NCBI RefSeq assembly: GCF_901933205.1
Contig: NC_044573.1
Coordinates: forward strand, 87,688,546 to 87,752,545
Direction of reading: 5' to 3'
Length of the DNA stretch: 64,000 nucleotides
DNA from: Camarhynchus parvulus
Taxonomy: Eukaryota; Chordata; Aves; Passeriformes; Thraupidae
Shown here: positions 28,201 through 40,600 of the stretch, in pieces
How the letters are laid out: each line of letters opens with the position of its first letter
Position numbering within the stretch: position 1 is the stretch's first letter
Notes under the pieces: model-generated
Databases searched by the model: none
What the model saw: the letters and a program-made list of their open reading frames with translations, nothing else
What the model was told of the DNA's origin: nothing
Program-made: the position numbers and the translations under genes

Positions 28201-31200
28201 ATGACTACAAAGAGAACACATCAAAAATGCTTTAAGTTACTAGGAAACATGTTTAAATCTGAATTGCTTTAATTACATTTTGAATTTCCCTTTTTAAACC
28301 TAAGGGCTATATTTAGCACCCATCACTGAAGTACAAGCATAAAGAACACTTTACTTACCTCTAGCTGTTCCAGTTCAGCTTTTAGTATTTCCAGGCTGTT
28401 ACTAATAGGCTGCTGTTTATCTAGGTGGTTTTTCATATCTTGAAGCACTGCCAAATGTTCTTGCATTTTCTCTGTTAACTTTAAACATTGCTGTACTCCA
28501 TCAAACTGAAAATGAGTTTTAAAAATAAGATTTTCCAAACTGACTTGAAAATAAATAATAAAATTCCTTGGGCTTATTATGATTCATTTTAAATTTATAA
28601 TCTAATTTTTCAACCATTTTTCCAGTTCAACTGTTCTCTCCACCACTTGGAAAGATCCATGCAATTCCACTAACACAGGACGCTGAACACATATTCTTGT
28701 TACTTACCATGCTAGTGGGGGTGTCTCCCATGAGTGCTTCTTCTGTTTTCAAAACAGGCTCAGTAAAGCCTTTTGACAGGCTTTCTGTCTTCCCATGCTC
28801 CTGATCGCTTTTCCAAGTAGTGGTTCTGTTATCTGCCAATGTTTTCTCTTCATCAATTTCTGCTCCAAGATCTGATTGTTCTGTTGAGGAAAGAGAATAA
28901 AGCCCATCTCCTTTGCCTTTACCCTCATGCTCTGTGGCAGCACCAGCAACCTGTGAGCTCCTAAGTAAACCATTTATCAGCTCCTCCAACTTGCTTGTAC
29001 TTTCATCTCCAAGTGAGATTCGAAAAATTTCCAGCAGTTCATTGGTAGTAAGCTTGGGAACAGGAGCTTTCATGTCTGTTTTACTCTTCCTTTCATCTGA
29101 ATCAGCTGTGTTTTGCTTGCAGGATTCATGCTTCAGAATATCATGAAGAAGATCAGGACTTCTGCAATCAGGCCAAAGCAGTGAAGGAGCATCACTGTCC
29201 TTGGGCTCTGCACTCAGCGTGGTGACCATTAATGCAGTTCTAACAGCATTGCTTATTTGCTTCAGATTTGACCCACTAGACATTTCACTCTCAAGCTGAG
29301 TGCTTCTAACCATTTTAAGTAAATTTTGCATTAAAGTTCTAGTATCAGAGTAACTTAGGGGTTCACTTTCCTGCTTGCAGTAAACCTGTCCCATTTTCAA
29401 TTTCCTTTGTAATATATTCTGTAAGTCTTCCATTAGTGCATCAGACACACCTGCTGATTGTGAAATACCTTCCTTTACCTGAAAGTCTTTGCAGGGTCCC
29501 ATTTCTTTTTGCAATGACTCCATGGACATTTGTTTTTTGAAACCATTTCCAAGGGAGGAAGTGTCACTGACCATGACGTTTTCTCCCTTTGTGTTTTTCA
29601 GCATCTCATGCTTGTTCTGGGCACCGTAATTCAACTTCGTCCCCATGCTACTCAGAATTGCAGAAGAAACATCAGTGGTATGGGTATGTCTCCCAGTAGG
29701 TTGCACTTCACTTCCATCTCCTAACTCTTTGGCATCCTCAATACTTCCTAAAGCATCTGGTTTTGGGGGGAAATTTCAGTATCATTGCTGCTTTTGTTTT
29801 CTGGAATGTCTTTCAGAACATTGTCGGTATTTTGACAGTTAAGCCTCCCTGTTTCTTTAGTTATGCTAATCTCCTTTGGTTTCACTGTATCAGGTGCAGG
29901 ACAAAGAGTAAGTGTTACATTCATTTGAATGCATTTCTTCCATATTTAGCAGAAAATCCTTTTCATTTCGTATACTTTTTCCCCCTCTTTCCATGTCCTC
30001 AAAACAGAATTCAACTTCACTGAGTTCTGAATGGCCATCTTCTTTTATGCATGTTGTATGTTGTTTTAAAGGAGGATAAATGTTACCACCTCTCTTAAAT
30101 TCATCTGATCTTGCCCCTTGAATGTCAAGAAAACCTTGATCAACATTTACTTTTTCTTTACTTGCAGCAGGAGTTTCTCTAGCAGATTTAATTACTGTTG
30201 CATCAAATATTTCCCCAAGGTTTTCCATCTGAATGGGGCTATTACTTAGTCCCGTGACATCACATTCCTCCATAACATTTACTCTATTTTTATTTTCTGT
30301 AAGAATTTCAAAACCTCTTTCTATTTGACCATGCTTCCAACTGGTGTCTGGATGTGTTGGGTCCCTAAGTGAACTATTATCACTCACATAAGGAGTATCT
30401 GTAAGGAATTTATTGTCCATTTGGGATGAGCTTTCCTTTAGCTGTTCCATATAATTTAATACTTTTTCCTCTGCAAGCAGTGCCTCTCTCTGTCTTTGAC
30501 CATGATTTGAATCTAACATTGGCATGGTATTATTGTCTTCATTCATGCTATCAGTAAAGCATTCTGAGAGAAGCAAATTTGTCCAGGTACTTTGGGCATC
30601 ATCAGCTTGCTGTAGGTAGGCTGTCACACTAATGTCAGATTTCACAGTACCATCAAGAAGCTGAGAACCTGGAACCCTAAACTGTGTTTCAGTATTCTCC
30701 TCACTCTTTGTGGACATCCATTTAGTGTCAAAAGGTATTTTCAGACTGAATAGACTCAGCAGTATTTTGTGGCATGTGTTCACTTTTGACACAAGTCCCA
30801 TATTCATCTTCTGTTTCCTGCTGTCTGGCTTCTTCACTGGTACATGAAAGACCAACATATCTTTCTTCAGAAATATTTGACATTGATTCACATATTACTG
30901 AGGATAGGTTTCCATTTTCATGGTTAGACTGGAATTGCAAAGTATATCCTGTCTTGTGGCCTAAAGAATAGCAGTAGTCATCAATATTCTGATTGTTTTC
31001 ATTGCTCCTTTCTACATCTTCTACAGACATTAACAGCTGGTCACCTTTACTTATACATTGATGATGTGAATCAAAAATATCCATTTCATCTTCACTGTCA
31101 GAATCAGTGTCAGAGTCATCATAACTATCATAATCCTCCTCATAATCTTCCCCCTCCTGTGTACCTTCAGATTCCTCCTCACACAGGTCACCTTCTGCTT

Positions 31201-31611
31201 TCATTTCAACTTCCTCATTCCTGTCTTGTACATCTGCTTCATACATATTCTGTAAATAGCTCATGCCTCCTTCCTTTGTTCCTTCACTCTCAACAGTAAC
31301 TGATAACTCATGCTCCTTCTCTGCAAAACTCCCTGTTCTTTCCCTTCCCTCAAGGATTTTCTCCACAGTTTTGGCATTTGCAGAAGCTATAGTTATGCTC
31401 TCGGGTTGCCCTTTCACATTTACATGAACATTCTCTCCAGCATTAGCAGCAAGTTCTTGAAAAGAGCTGGTCTCTTCTTTTAGGGTTATTCGACCACCTC
31501 TCTCCTCCAGAAAACCAAATGGAACTGATCTTCCAGCCAATTCTGGCTCTGGTGTATCATCCCCCACCTGCAAGGTGTCAAACCCCTCATCACCTTGAGA
31601 AGTGTCAGAGG

Positions 31612-31646
<35 letters not shown>

Positions 31647-34600
31647 ATTTGTGGAGTATCATAGACATCACTGTCATCATCATCGCCCTGAGGTGTTTCA
31701 TAGGCATCATCATCATCACCATCATCCAACTGAGAGCTGTCCTCTTCAGAGGCCACCTCACCACATCCTTGCTGCAAGCAGCTACTCTCAAGCTGTGGGA
31801 TGCCATCACCCTCCTCTACTGATGAGTCAGAACTACTGTCACATGGCAGTAACCTGTGGAATATAAGATCACTTTCCTCTTCTGTCAGCCTTTGTGCTGT
31901 GCTGTTACTGTCCCCCAGAGGTGGTCCATCGTGTGTGACAGCATCACCACCTAATGAAAGCCTATGGCGCATGCCTATGCTGTCCTCTAGACATAGTGTA
32001 TTCTGAAAATCAGCACAATCATCCAGGGATAGCCTTCCATGGATATAAAGACCATCCTGTAGAAATGGACCTGCATGCTCCTGAAGAAGTTGAGCACCAT
32101 CTCGGTTGTCTTCAAACTTTGTGACACCACATTGACTAAACAATTCTTCTGGAAGTCTACATTCAGTGTCTGCAGTGATGGATGAATCAAGACTTCTCTG
32201 AAAATTATCTTTCTTGCTGTTATCCAGTACCATTCTGCTACTGTCAGCTTGAAATATGGGAGGCCCATAATCTGTGCACCTTTCCAGTTCCCTCCATTCT
32301 TCCTTATCGGACAAATCATTCATGCTCAAGGAATTTTGTAATGTTTTATCATTCATGTTTTCATTATCCAGACTGTCTCCCACACAAATCTCTTCTTTTG
32401 CTGTTTGTGATAAAAATCTTGTATTTGAGTCATTTGGAAGATATCCTTCAATGTTTCCTGAATTTGTCTGCTGATTGTTATGCTTACAGAGTTCTGTCCA
32501 CTCAGAAATCTCCAAAAAACCTCTGAGATCATTTCTCTTTGTGGAATTTTGAGTGCTGCTTACTACATTTCTGAGTTCTGCAGGGGTAGTTAACTGCATC
32601 TCCTGTATATATTCTGATTGCTCAGTACCAAGAATATTGCAAACATCTGGCCTGCATACATGAGGATATTCTTGTGAAGATATGTAATTCCCAAAATCAT
32701 CACATTGATTACATATCCTGTTATTACACGAGTTCTCAGCACCTGAAAGATCACCCTGAACACTGTTTGTTGACTTTAGGTGAATTCCTTTTGAACTTAC
32801 ATATTTGTTACTAAACTCTATTTCTGACACACCAGCATTGTATCCCAGCACTATCGCCTTCCAGCAATATATTGATGATTTCTTCCAGTTGTCCATCATA
32901 TAACAAAAGTCTCTGTCCAGTGTTTGCATCCATATAACTATTTACCATCAGGTAAGACATGAATAGTTTCTTAGCTTCATCTAGATTATGACATACAGGG
33001 TCTTCTGTGCCAGAAACTTCATGTTCCCCCTCACAGCCACGAAATACAGATGGCAGAAATTCATAAGTTGATAACCACTTTGCAGCACTTTTACAAAGGG
33101 ACTTTAATTCTTCTACATTGGGCATTTTATCTGGTAAAGTCACATTGGTCAAAACAGATACAGTATTACTGTCTATAATCCCTGATTCTGCAGCCTTGTC
33201 AAGACTGATTATTTCACAAGTTTCTGGAATGTAAAGTGCAGCTATTTTCTTTCTATCATTCAGTATTTTGAATGCCAGCTCATTTGTAATCATATCTTGG
33301 TGCAAAGAAGTTGATACAGGGAATATTTCACCAGTGTGAGGCCAAATTAGTCCCACAAAGCCTCTCTGAGCTTCTAATACCAGCAGAGCACTGGTAGCTG
33401 ATATTAAGTTGCATTGCACAGCTTCATCAACAGTCAAGCGTTGTCCTGAATTTTGACAAAGGATTCCACCAGTCTGAGCCTGACGTGTGAGGATTCCACA
33501 AGCAGTGTCCTGATCTATCATCCCTTGTCTCATGGCCTCTTCCACAGTCATTCGTTTCCCTGAGTCGGGTCAATGATGCCTCCGGACATTAACTGAGCAC
33601 CAAGCAGCCTGAACATTGTTTCCCTGTCAATGAGCCCTTCATGGGCTGCCCTCAAAATAGTTACCTTCCTTCCACATTTGAGCACGATTCTCCCTTTTTC
33701 TTGTGGTTTCACAGGTAGGAGTCTTAACCCTGTTGCTTCATGTACTATGCTTCTATGAACCATCTGTTCAAGGGAAATTTTCTCAGCACAGTTGGGATCT
33801 ATGAGATCTTTACACGTATCTTGTCTTTCCAGGAGTTTGGAATATAATGTTGGAGAAATTAGATTTCTCTGGAAAGTATTCTGCAAAGACAGCTTTTCTC
33901 CAGTAGATGGCAAAATCAAATACCCACTTGAAAGCTGATTCTCAAGAATTTTAACAGCCAGAGGTTCTGAAATCAGACCTTGCTCTAAAGCTGAAATAAC
34001 TGGAATATTTGCTAATGATGATTCTGACATAAGCTTCTTTGCGTTACTTAATTCTTGCAGCTGCAACAGAATCTGCTCATCAATTAAGGCATGGGCTTTA
34101 GCTTCTTCCAAATCATAACACACTCCTAATTCTGGAGAAATTATTCCAGAAAGAATCAGCTGATTCTCAAGCAATCTAATTCCAGTGTCATAGTCAAGAA
34201 AACCTCTTAAAATAGACTGAAAGACTGAAAGGACTTCTCCAGTTGTTTGGTCAATGACACCAGCAATTACTTTATTCACCTAAAAGGGAATATAAAAGAA
34301 AAGTTATCATCCTTTTTAGATCATATGTTTAAAATATTCTTTTGATTTTGAATGCATGATAACCATAAAAACATGTACTTACCAGGCCCGGAGGAATGTT
34401 GTGAATGTTAGCAGCTCAAATGCACAAGTGATCTATGTCAGTCATTCAACAGCACACGATGTGATAAAAGATTTAAAACCAACATGCATCTGTGAATTGA
34501 AAACCTATGCTTTGCATATATAAATAGGGTTAGTGAAAGACAATAGAAGAAATGACTGCAGAGAGGGCAAATAGAACATATACCTGAAAGGCACATTTTC

Positions 34601-37600
34601 ATGCTATAAATGTCTGTGAAAGGTTAGAATATTTGGAAACAGTATGTGATTCAACACAACCATGCTATTCATGTTTACAGCATACAGCATTTCTGTATAT
34701 ACACTCAACCATATGGAATCAGATACTCCAGCACCAAATATTGCATTTAGTTCACATGGAAAGCATGAAGTCAGTTTGGCAACATTATTTGAACTCATTA
34801 CACAGACTCTGCCTCGGTATGTATACGAGAATGCTTGCTCCATATTTAAGACTAATACTCATTAACAAATATATTCATAGTGTCTCAGAGAAAATTGTAT
34901 TATGTCCTCCCATTTTCATACCCAGAAAAAATTTAGGAAAACCTGAAAGTAGATCACTTCTAGGAAATTTCTGAGTGATATATGGGTGAGATTAACATGT
35001 TATTTTACGTTATCATTTTTGCAGCAGAAATGCACACTTATCTAGCAGTCAAAGAATGGATTTTAAGAGAAGAGTTAAGAGATGAATGATTTGCTTATCT
35101 TTCTTCATGCAAGGCACACATTATTAAGACTCTTCAGAAGAAGTTTGATGAATAGAATGCTCATGTGCACAGGTAAGGTCACATACAGTATTTCATAGCA
35201 AATACACAACACCTTCAGTCAATTAAATATCTAGTCCCTTACACACACTGTTAATTGCAACTTCTTATTTTGCTGATCATATGTGGTTTGAAAACCATGC
35301 AAGAAACCTCAAGAGGAACTGAAATCTAAGTTTGAATCTCATTACCTTTTCTTCTATCTTCTCATCACCCAGATGTGCTTCCTGCAGCTGCTTTAAAGCT
35401 TCGTTGGATAACAAGCTGTAGCTTTCCTGGAGGGATCTAACTTGCTTTTCCATTTCATGTCTCTCTTCATCTGACATTCTATCATGGAAAAAAAATGGAA
35501 GGAGGAGATCTCTGGATAATTTGTAAGTTGTTGGGAGTGATCTGCCTACTTTTACTTAAAAATAGGGAGCAGAAATTAGTACAAGTAGTCTGGAAAAAAT
35601 ACAGCCTAATTACAAAGATGTTCAAGAAAGCTACAATCTGATTGCAGTTATTCAGGAAAAGAAGCATTTAACCTTTGCATGGGCCTTTGTCTACTGGTTA
35701 CCAGTCAAGACAGGTAACATAACCATCAAGGAGTTATGAGATATCTCAGCAATTTAGTAACTTAAATCTGTTTTCAGACACAGGTGAAACAATCTTGTGA
35801 TAGGTAGTTCAAGTACTCATTTACTACAAAATTGTTAATTTGATTTCAAATGAAATTTTAAATATCTAATATCTTTAAGATGACCAGAGGTATACAAACC
35901 AAGTCAAATTCTTGAAACCAACAAAATTGCATCAAGCTTCACCAAATGAGAAGACAAAAAACTCCCAAACTGTAGATGACATGCAATTAGATCTATAGAG
36001 ATATGATTTCTTTTTAAGCAAACAGTATGTATTTATTCAATTGATTTACATTATTTGAAAAATAAAAAATGGCATACTTGTCACTGTGCTTAGCTAAAAA
36101 TGACTGAGTTGTCTGTAGAGCTTCAGCTATTTGTTCTTTCTTGGTTGACATTTCATGAAGGGAAATCTGAAAAATAAATAACCTGTGTTCAAGACTTAAT
36201 AATGTGTATAAATAAACAAAAACAAACAAACAAAACCTTATTTGTATCTGGGACTAATCTCAATAATAAAAGAGCTTGATTTTTTTAAAAATACTGGCTA
36301 TCGGTAGAGCAAGATTATTTATTGGAATGGCATCATTTACATATGAGTAAGTCATTGTGATATGTCTTTTGATTAAGCAAGCTGTTTTTAGAAAACTATT
36401 GGGCAAAACAAATAGAAGATTTCAAAATGTTATTTGATGGAAAATTAACCAATCATTTAAAATCACTTATTATAGTTGACACATTTTATAGCAGCTTTAT
36501 AAAGGTTGTGTATGATAGTCACATTCAAGAAGTTGCTCACCAAAATGAGAGATAACAAATTTTTGAAAAAACACATCAGAAGACCACAAGCCTTCATAAA
36601 ATTCAAAAACAGAGACAAATGCAATATGAGACGCCTGGGAAAAATGAATTATTAATTAATATTCTCCACACTACCAGTTCTGTGCCATCCCCACCAAAGG
36701 ACTTATTCTGCTAGAGGAACTTGTGGGAATTTCATCTTCTAAGTTTCCTGAGAATTTCCCTGCAGTCTCTTCAAAGAAAAGCACTCATAAAGGCAAATTA
36801 TCAAAAGGGAGTTTTGCAAGCTGGAGATGTTTTCAACATAGGTGCTAGGTCTTGAGCAAAGTGCTTGAGCCCTTCATTCACTTGGTCTGGACAAAACCAA
36901 TCTCTCCTTGTCTGCATTGTACCAAAGGGCCCAAAAAGTCTCCCTTTGCAATCACCACCAGCAAGCCACAATCTCATCACCTGTACTGCTTGCACAGGGA
37001 CCAAGGAACCAAAAGAACCACTGGATGCACTATGCAAGAAGATGAAGTGAGCCGGCTGAAGCAGCAGATGGGGCCACAAAATCCACTTTACTCAGGGAAC
37101 CAGTGTCACTGTGGCTGCTGTGTGCACCCTGTCACTACTGGCATCAGCTTTTCTTCCCAGTACCTGGCTACACTCCACAGCAACCCCAATTCTCTGTGTG
37201 AAATGTATTTCAGCTGACATTAGCTCTGAAGTCACCAGTTTCTACATGTTTCTACGCAACTTACAAGGTATCATTGCTATTCAGTGGAGACACAAACCCA
37301 GGCACCTCTGAAAGGTGCAGCCACCTTGCCAGGCCATTTCACAAGGGAAGGAAAGACCCTCAGCAAACACCCATCTCCCACAGGAAGGCAAGACAGCCAA
37401 CTCACGGGTTACTCACTGGAGGCTCAGGCTGGACAGAGGAGATGATGCCCACAGTTGCTGTGGTAAGCTGAGATGTCCTTACTATGGAGTTGAGAGCTGG
37501 CCCAGCACTGATAAAGGTTTCCAGTGTAGTCATTAACAAGAGCAGAGGAGGACCAGCACTGAATGGTTTAACTACTAGCAATTTACCAATTAATATGTTC

Positions 37601-40600
37601 AAATCAGTGCAAGCTCACTTCCTCCTGCAGATATAAGGACAAACTCAGAGCTAGCACTGGTCCTCTCTGAACAAGCTACATGCTGGAACAGTGCTCATCA
37701 GGACTGCCAACCTTCCCAACAGCAAGCTGGATTTATGCACATGCTGGTCCAGTGGCTCTGGCACCAGAAAGCGTCACCAAAATAAAACCATAGGAACAGG
37801 ATGCCAAGAGGGCTAAAATCATGTTTGCATGATGACACATCCAGCAGTGTACTGAGGGATGTGGACAAGACACTGCTCTGTCCCTCTGCTGCTCAGTGTG
37901 CAGGTAAGCCTTCACCTACTGAAACTTTTTAGGTGTAACTGAACTATTTCATGGGGCAAGCCCAGCAGAGAAGGTCCTAGAAATGACATGAAACTTCACA
38001 GATGGAAATTTATGGTCTGAGTTACAACTGCACCCAGTGACAATGTCGTGTTAAATACAAAGGCATCAAGTTGGGCCACTCCAACAGCATCTGGACTAGA
38101 GTGATAACAGAGAGGCCTCAGTCAACATCTGCTGCACTTCCTAGGACAGCAGTTTTGACTGTCTCTTAAGAAGACCCCTCAGATTAGCTTTTCAAAAACA
38201 AATAAATAGAAACTTGGCCCTCAGGCCCCTCCTACCAACTTTCTCCTTCCTGGTGCCCAAAATGCCATCCTGACAGGATGCACTCTCCCTCTACAAATGC
38301 TGACATATGGTGAGCAGGGCCCAGTTTCTCTAAACTGATATTTTGCAGTGTCAGAATGTGTCATACACGAGGTTTGGAAAAAGCAGCGGGAGTTTCTTCC
38401 TGAGTAACATGCTTGTGTCCCTAAACATTGATGTTTATTTACCCAACTCTCTACTCACAACCAAATGTGAAATCATGTCCTGAGGGAAATGTGGATGGTG
38501 ATTTGTAGGGGGAAAAATGTATTTATGGATTATTTTGGCCTTTTAATCCATGCAAAAACCCAAAAAGAGGAAGTGGTGCTTTATTCAAAAGATATCTGTG
38601 TACCTGCTGCTTAGGTAAATCAGTCTTTTCAGCCTTTTCTCCTTCTTCTTTGCTGAGTGTCTTGCTGAGGTTTGATACCCATTTCAGTAAATCCCCAGCT
38701 TTCTCAACATGTTCCTTCTTTTCCTCTTCCATTGATTTCTGATGAGTGCCATGAATTGTAAAGAAACATGTAAATGTAAATTGTTGAAATATGTAACATT
38801 AATGTCTGTAGAAACACAATTCTATCACAATGCCATTATTATCACCACATAAACATAAAATTATTTCTTTTTTATTTACCACCACATGCATTACTATGAC
38901 ACTTTGATGTAGGAACAAAAATGGCACATAATTATAAACAATAATAAAAGAATACCTCAAGTGATTTTTAATTATGATAAATGTGCTTATTCATACACAC
39001 ATGCAATCATTATAAAATGATTGATAGCAAGAAAAAGCATAGCTTCCCAGCCATTACTCAGCAGATAAAATCTCAAAAGCATTTGCATATAAAGTATCTT
39101 TGAATTGCTGCCTTTGCATTACCCTCAGGTAAGGATATCTACAACCAGGATAGCATAACAGTATTTTGCACATTATGCACATGGATTACCAAATTACAAC
39201 TAGGAAGAATACATTGCTTTATGTCTACAGAAACAATAAAAAATAAAAGTAAAATACTGAGACATTTAATCTTTTTCTGCACAGGAAAACATTCTCCTTT
39301 TCATATAAGTACAATCCGTTAGGTGGACACTCATCAATACTGAGAAAACACAGTCAAGCCCTTCCATGTACCGTAAGTACAAATTAAAACCTTTTATTTC
39401 AATGAATTTTTTAAAAATTGATATGTAATTGTAATTCATTTACCTATTAGAGTAGAAGACAATTCTAAGAAAAAAATAACATGAAATTAGAGAAAAACTC
39501 AGGACAGGAAACACAACTTTCTGGTGTAAGCAGCCCCTTAAAATTAATGAAATACCAGTGTGAGAAAAAGTACTGATGCATGTGGGCTTACTACACTGCA
39601 GGTTTAATTCTTGTATATTTTATTGCCACTCTTGTAAAAAAAATGGTATCTGCAGACTGATAATTTTAATTTAAGTAGACTGGTATCTGCAGACTGGTAT
39701 CTGCAGACTGGTAATTTTAATTTAAGTAACAGGTCACATGAAATGCTGCACTGTGTTCACTCACAAAATGGTCAATCCCTCTCAACCTTATTGTAAGAAT
39801 ATGATTCTTGTCTCACCTAAATCTACCCACTTTGAACTAATACTAACTTCATCAACTTCAGTATAATTTCTCATTTACACTACCTATATGCAAAGTGATG
39901 ACAGACAAGGCCTTCAGGTAAAGACTGAACACATAGATTGCATTTTGAAATTATGAATCTGCCTATCTAAAAATTTCAGTTCTGCAATAAGTAATATCTA
40001 ATTCCAGTTTCAGTGGTTTATGCTAATTAGTTGTTCATAACAATTAGTTTTACAGCAACTAATTAACGCTAGAAAACACCACTTACGATTTTCCATAAAG
40101 GCCATCACAGATATTTTCCTTAATTTTAACAGGTTTTAAAGCAGAGCCCAAAATTAGTATTAATATCTTTTGTCCACTATGAATTATAGTAAAGACTGGA
40201 AATTCCTGTTTTCATGGGCTGAGCTGCTTCTAACAACCGCAGGCCAGTGTGGCAATCAAAAACAGCTCTATCTAAAGCTTCTTTGTAGGTTATCTTCTTC
40301 TTAGTTTTGGGGCATGTTAAAACTTTATTGTGCAATTTTTCATCCTTCATCTTTGTAGCTGTGATAGCATCAATAATACCATTCTTAATTGCATCTTCCA
40401 TCGTTAATCTGGAATGAGACTTTGGATCTATCAAGCCACCAGTCAAGTACTGATACTCCAGGCAGCGCATGCCCATTTCTTTGTCTATGGCACTCAAATG
40501 CACAGCCTCAACAGCTGACATAACAGTGTTCCTTACAGGATGAATGATCCCAGTAAAGATCAGCTCACACTGCTGGATTTGCTTGGCACAGCCATCATCA

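Larger units (their letters stand above)
38739..40176 (-). other. Interval from BPAG1e stop to exon w20
   Basis: It holds the presumed BPAG1e 3' UTR and then intron. A small tandem duplication lies at 39643-39729: the text GGTATCTGCAGACTG and TAATTTTAATTTAAGTA occurs twice, with the first part once more between them. I see no other feature. Confidence 0.7.

Noticed and set aside
31486..31809. Minus-strand Met-rich frame
   Set aside because: Out-of-frame shadow of the same GAT run (ATG reading).
31519..31866. Plus-strand frame with a long His run
   Set aside because: Antisense shadow of the GAT/Asp run in DST exon w23.
28708..34279. Reading the giant exon as several separate small genes
   Set aside because: The pieces join to one DST-b exon by homology and phase once single-base slips are allowed.
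36852..37217. 121-codon plus-strand frame
   Set aside because: No recognisable family or splice sites; composition of the whole block is unusual, so it is noted only as an unassigned block.
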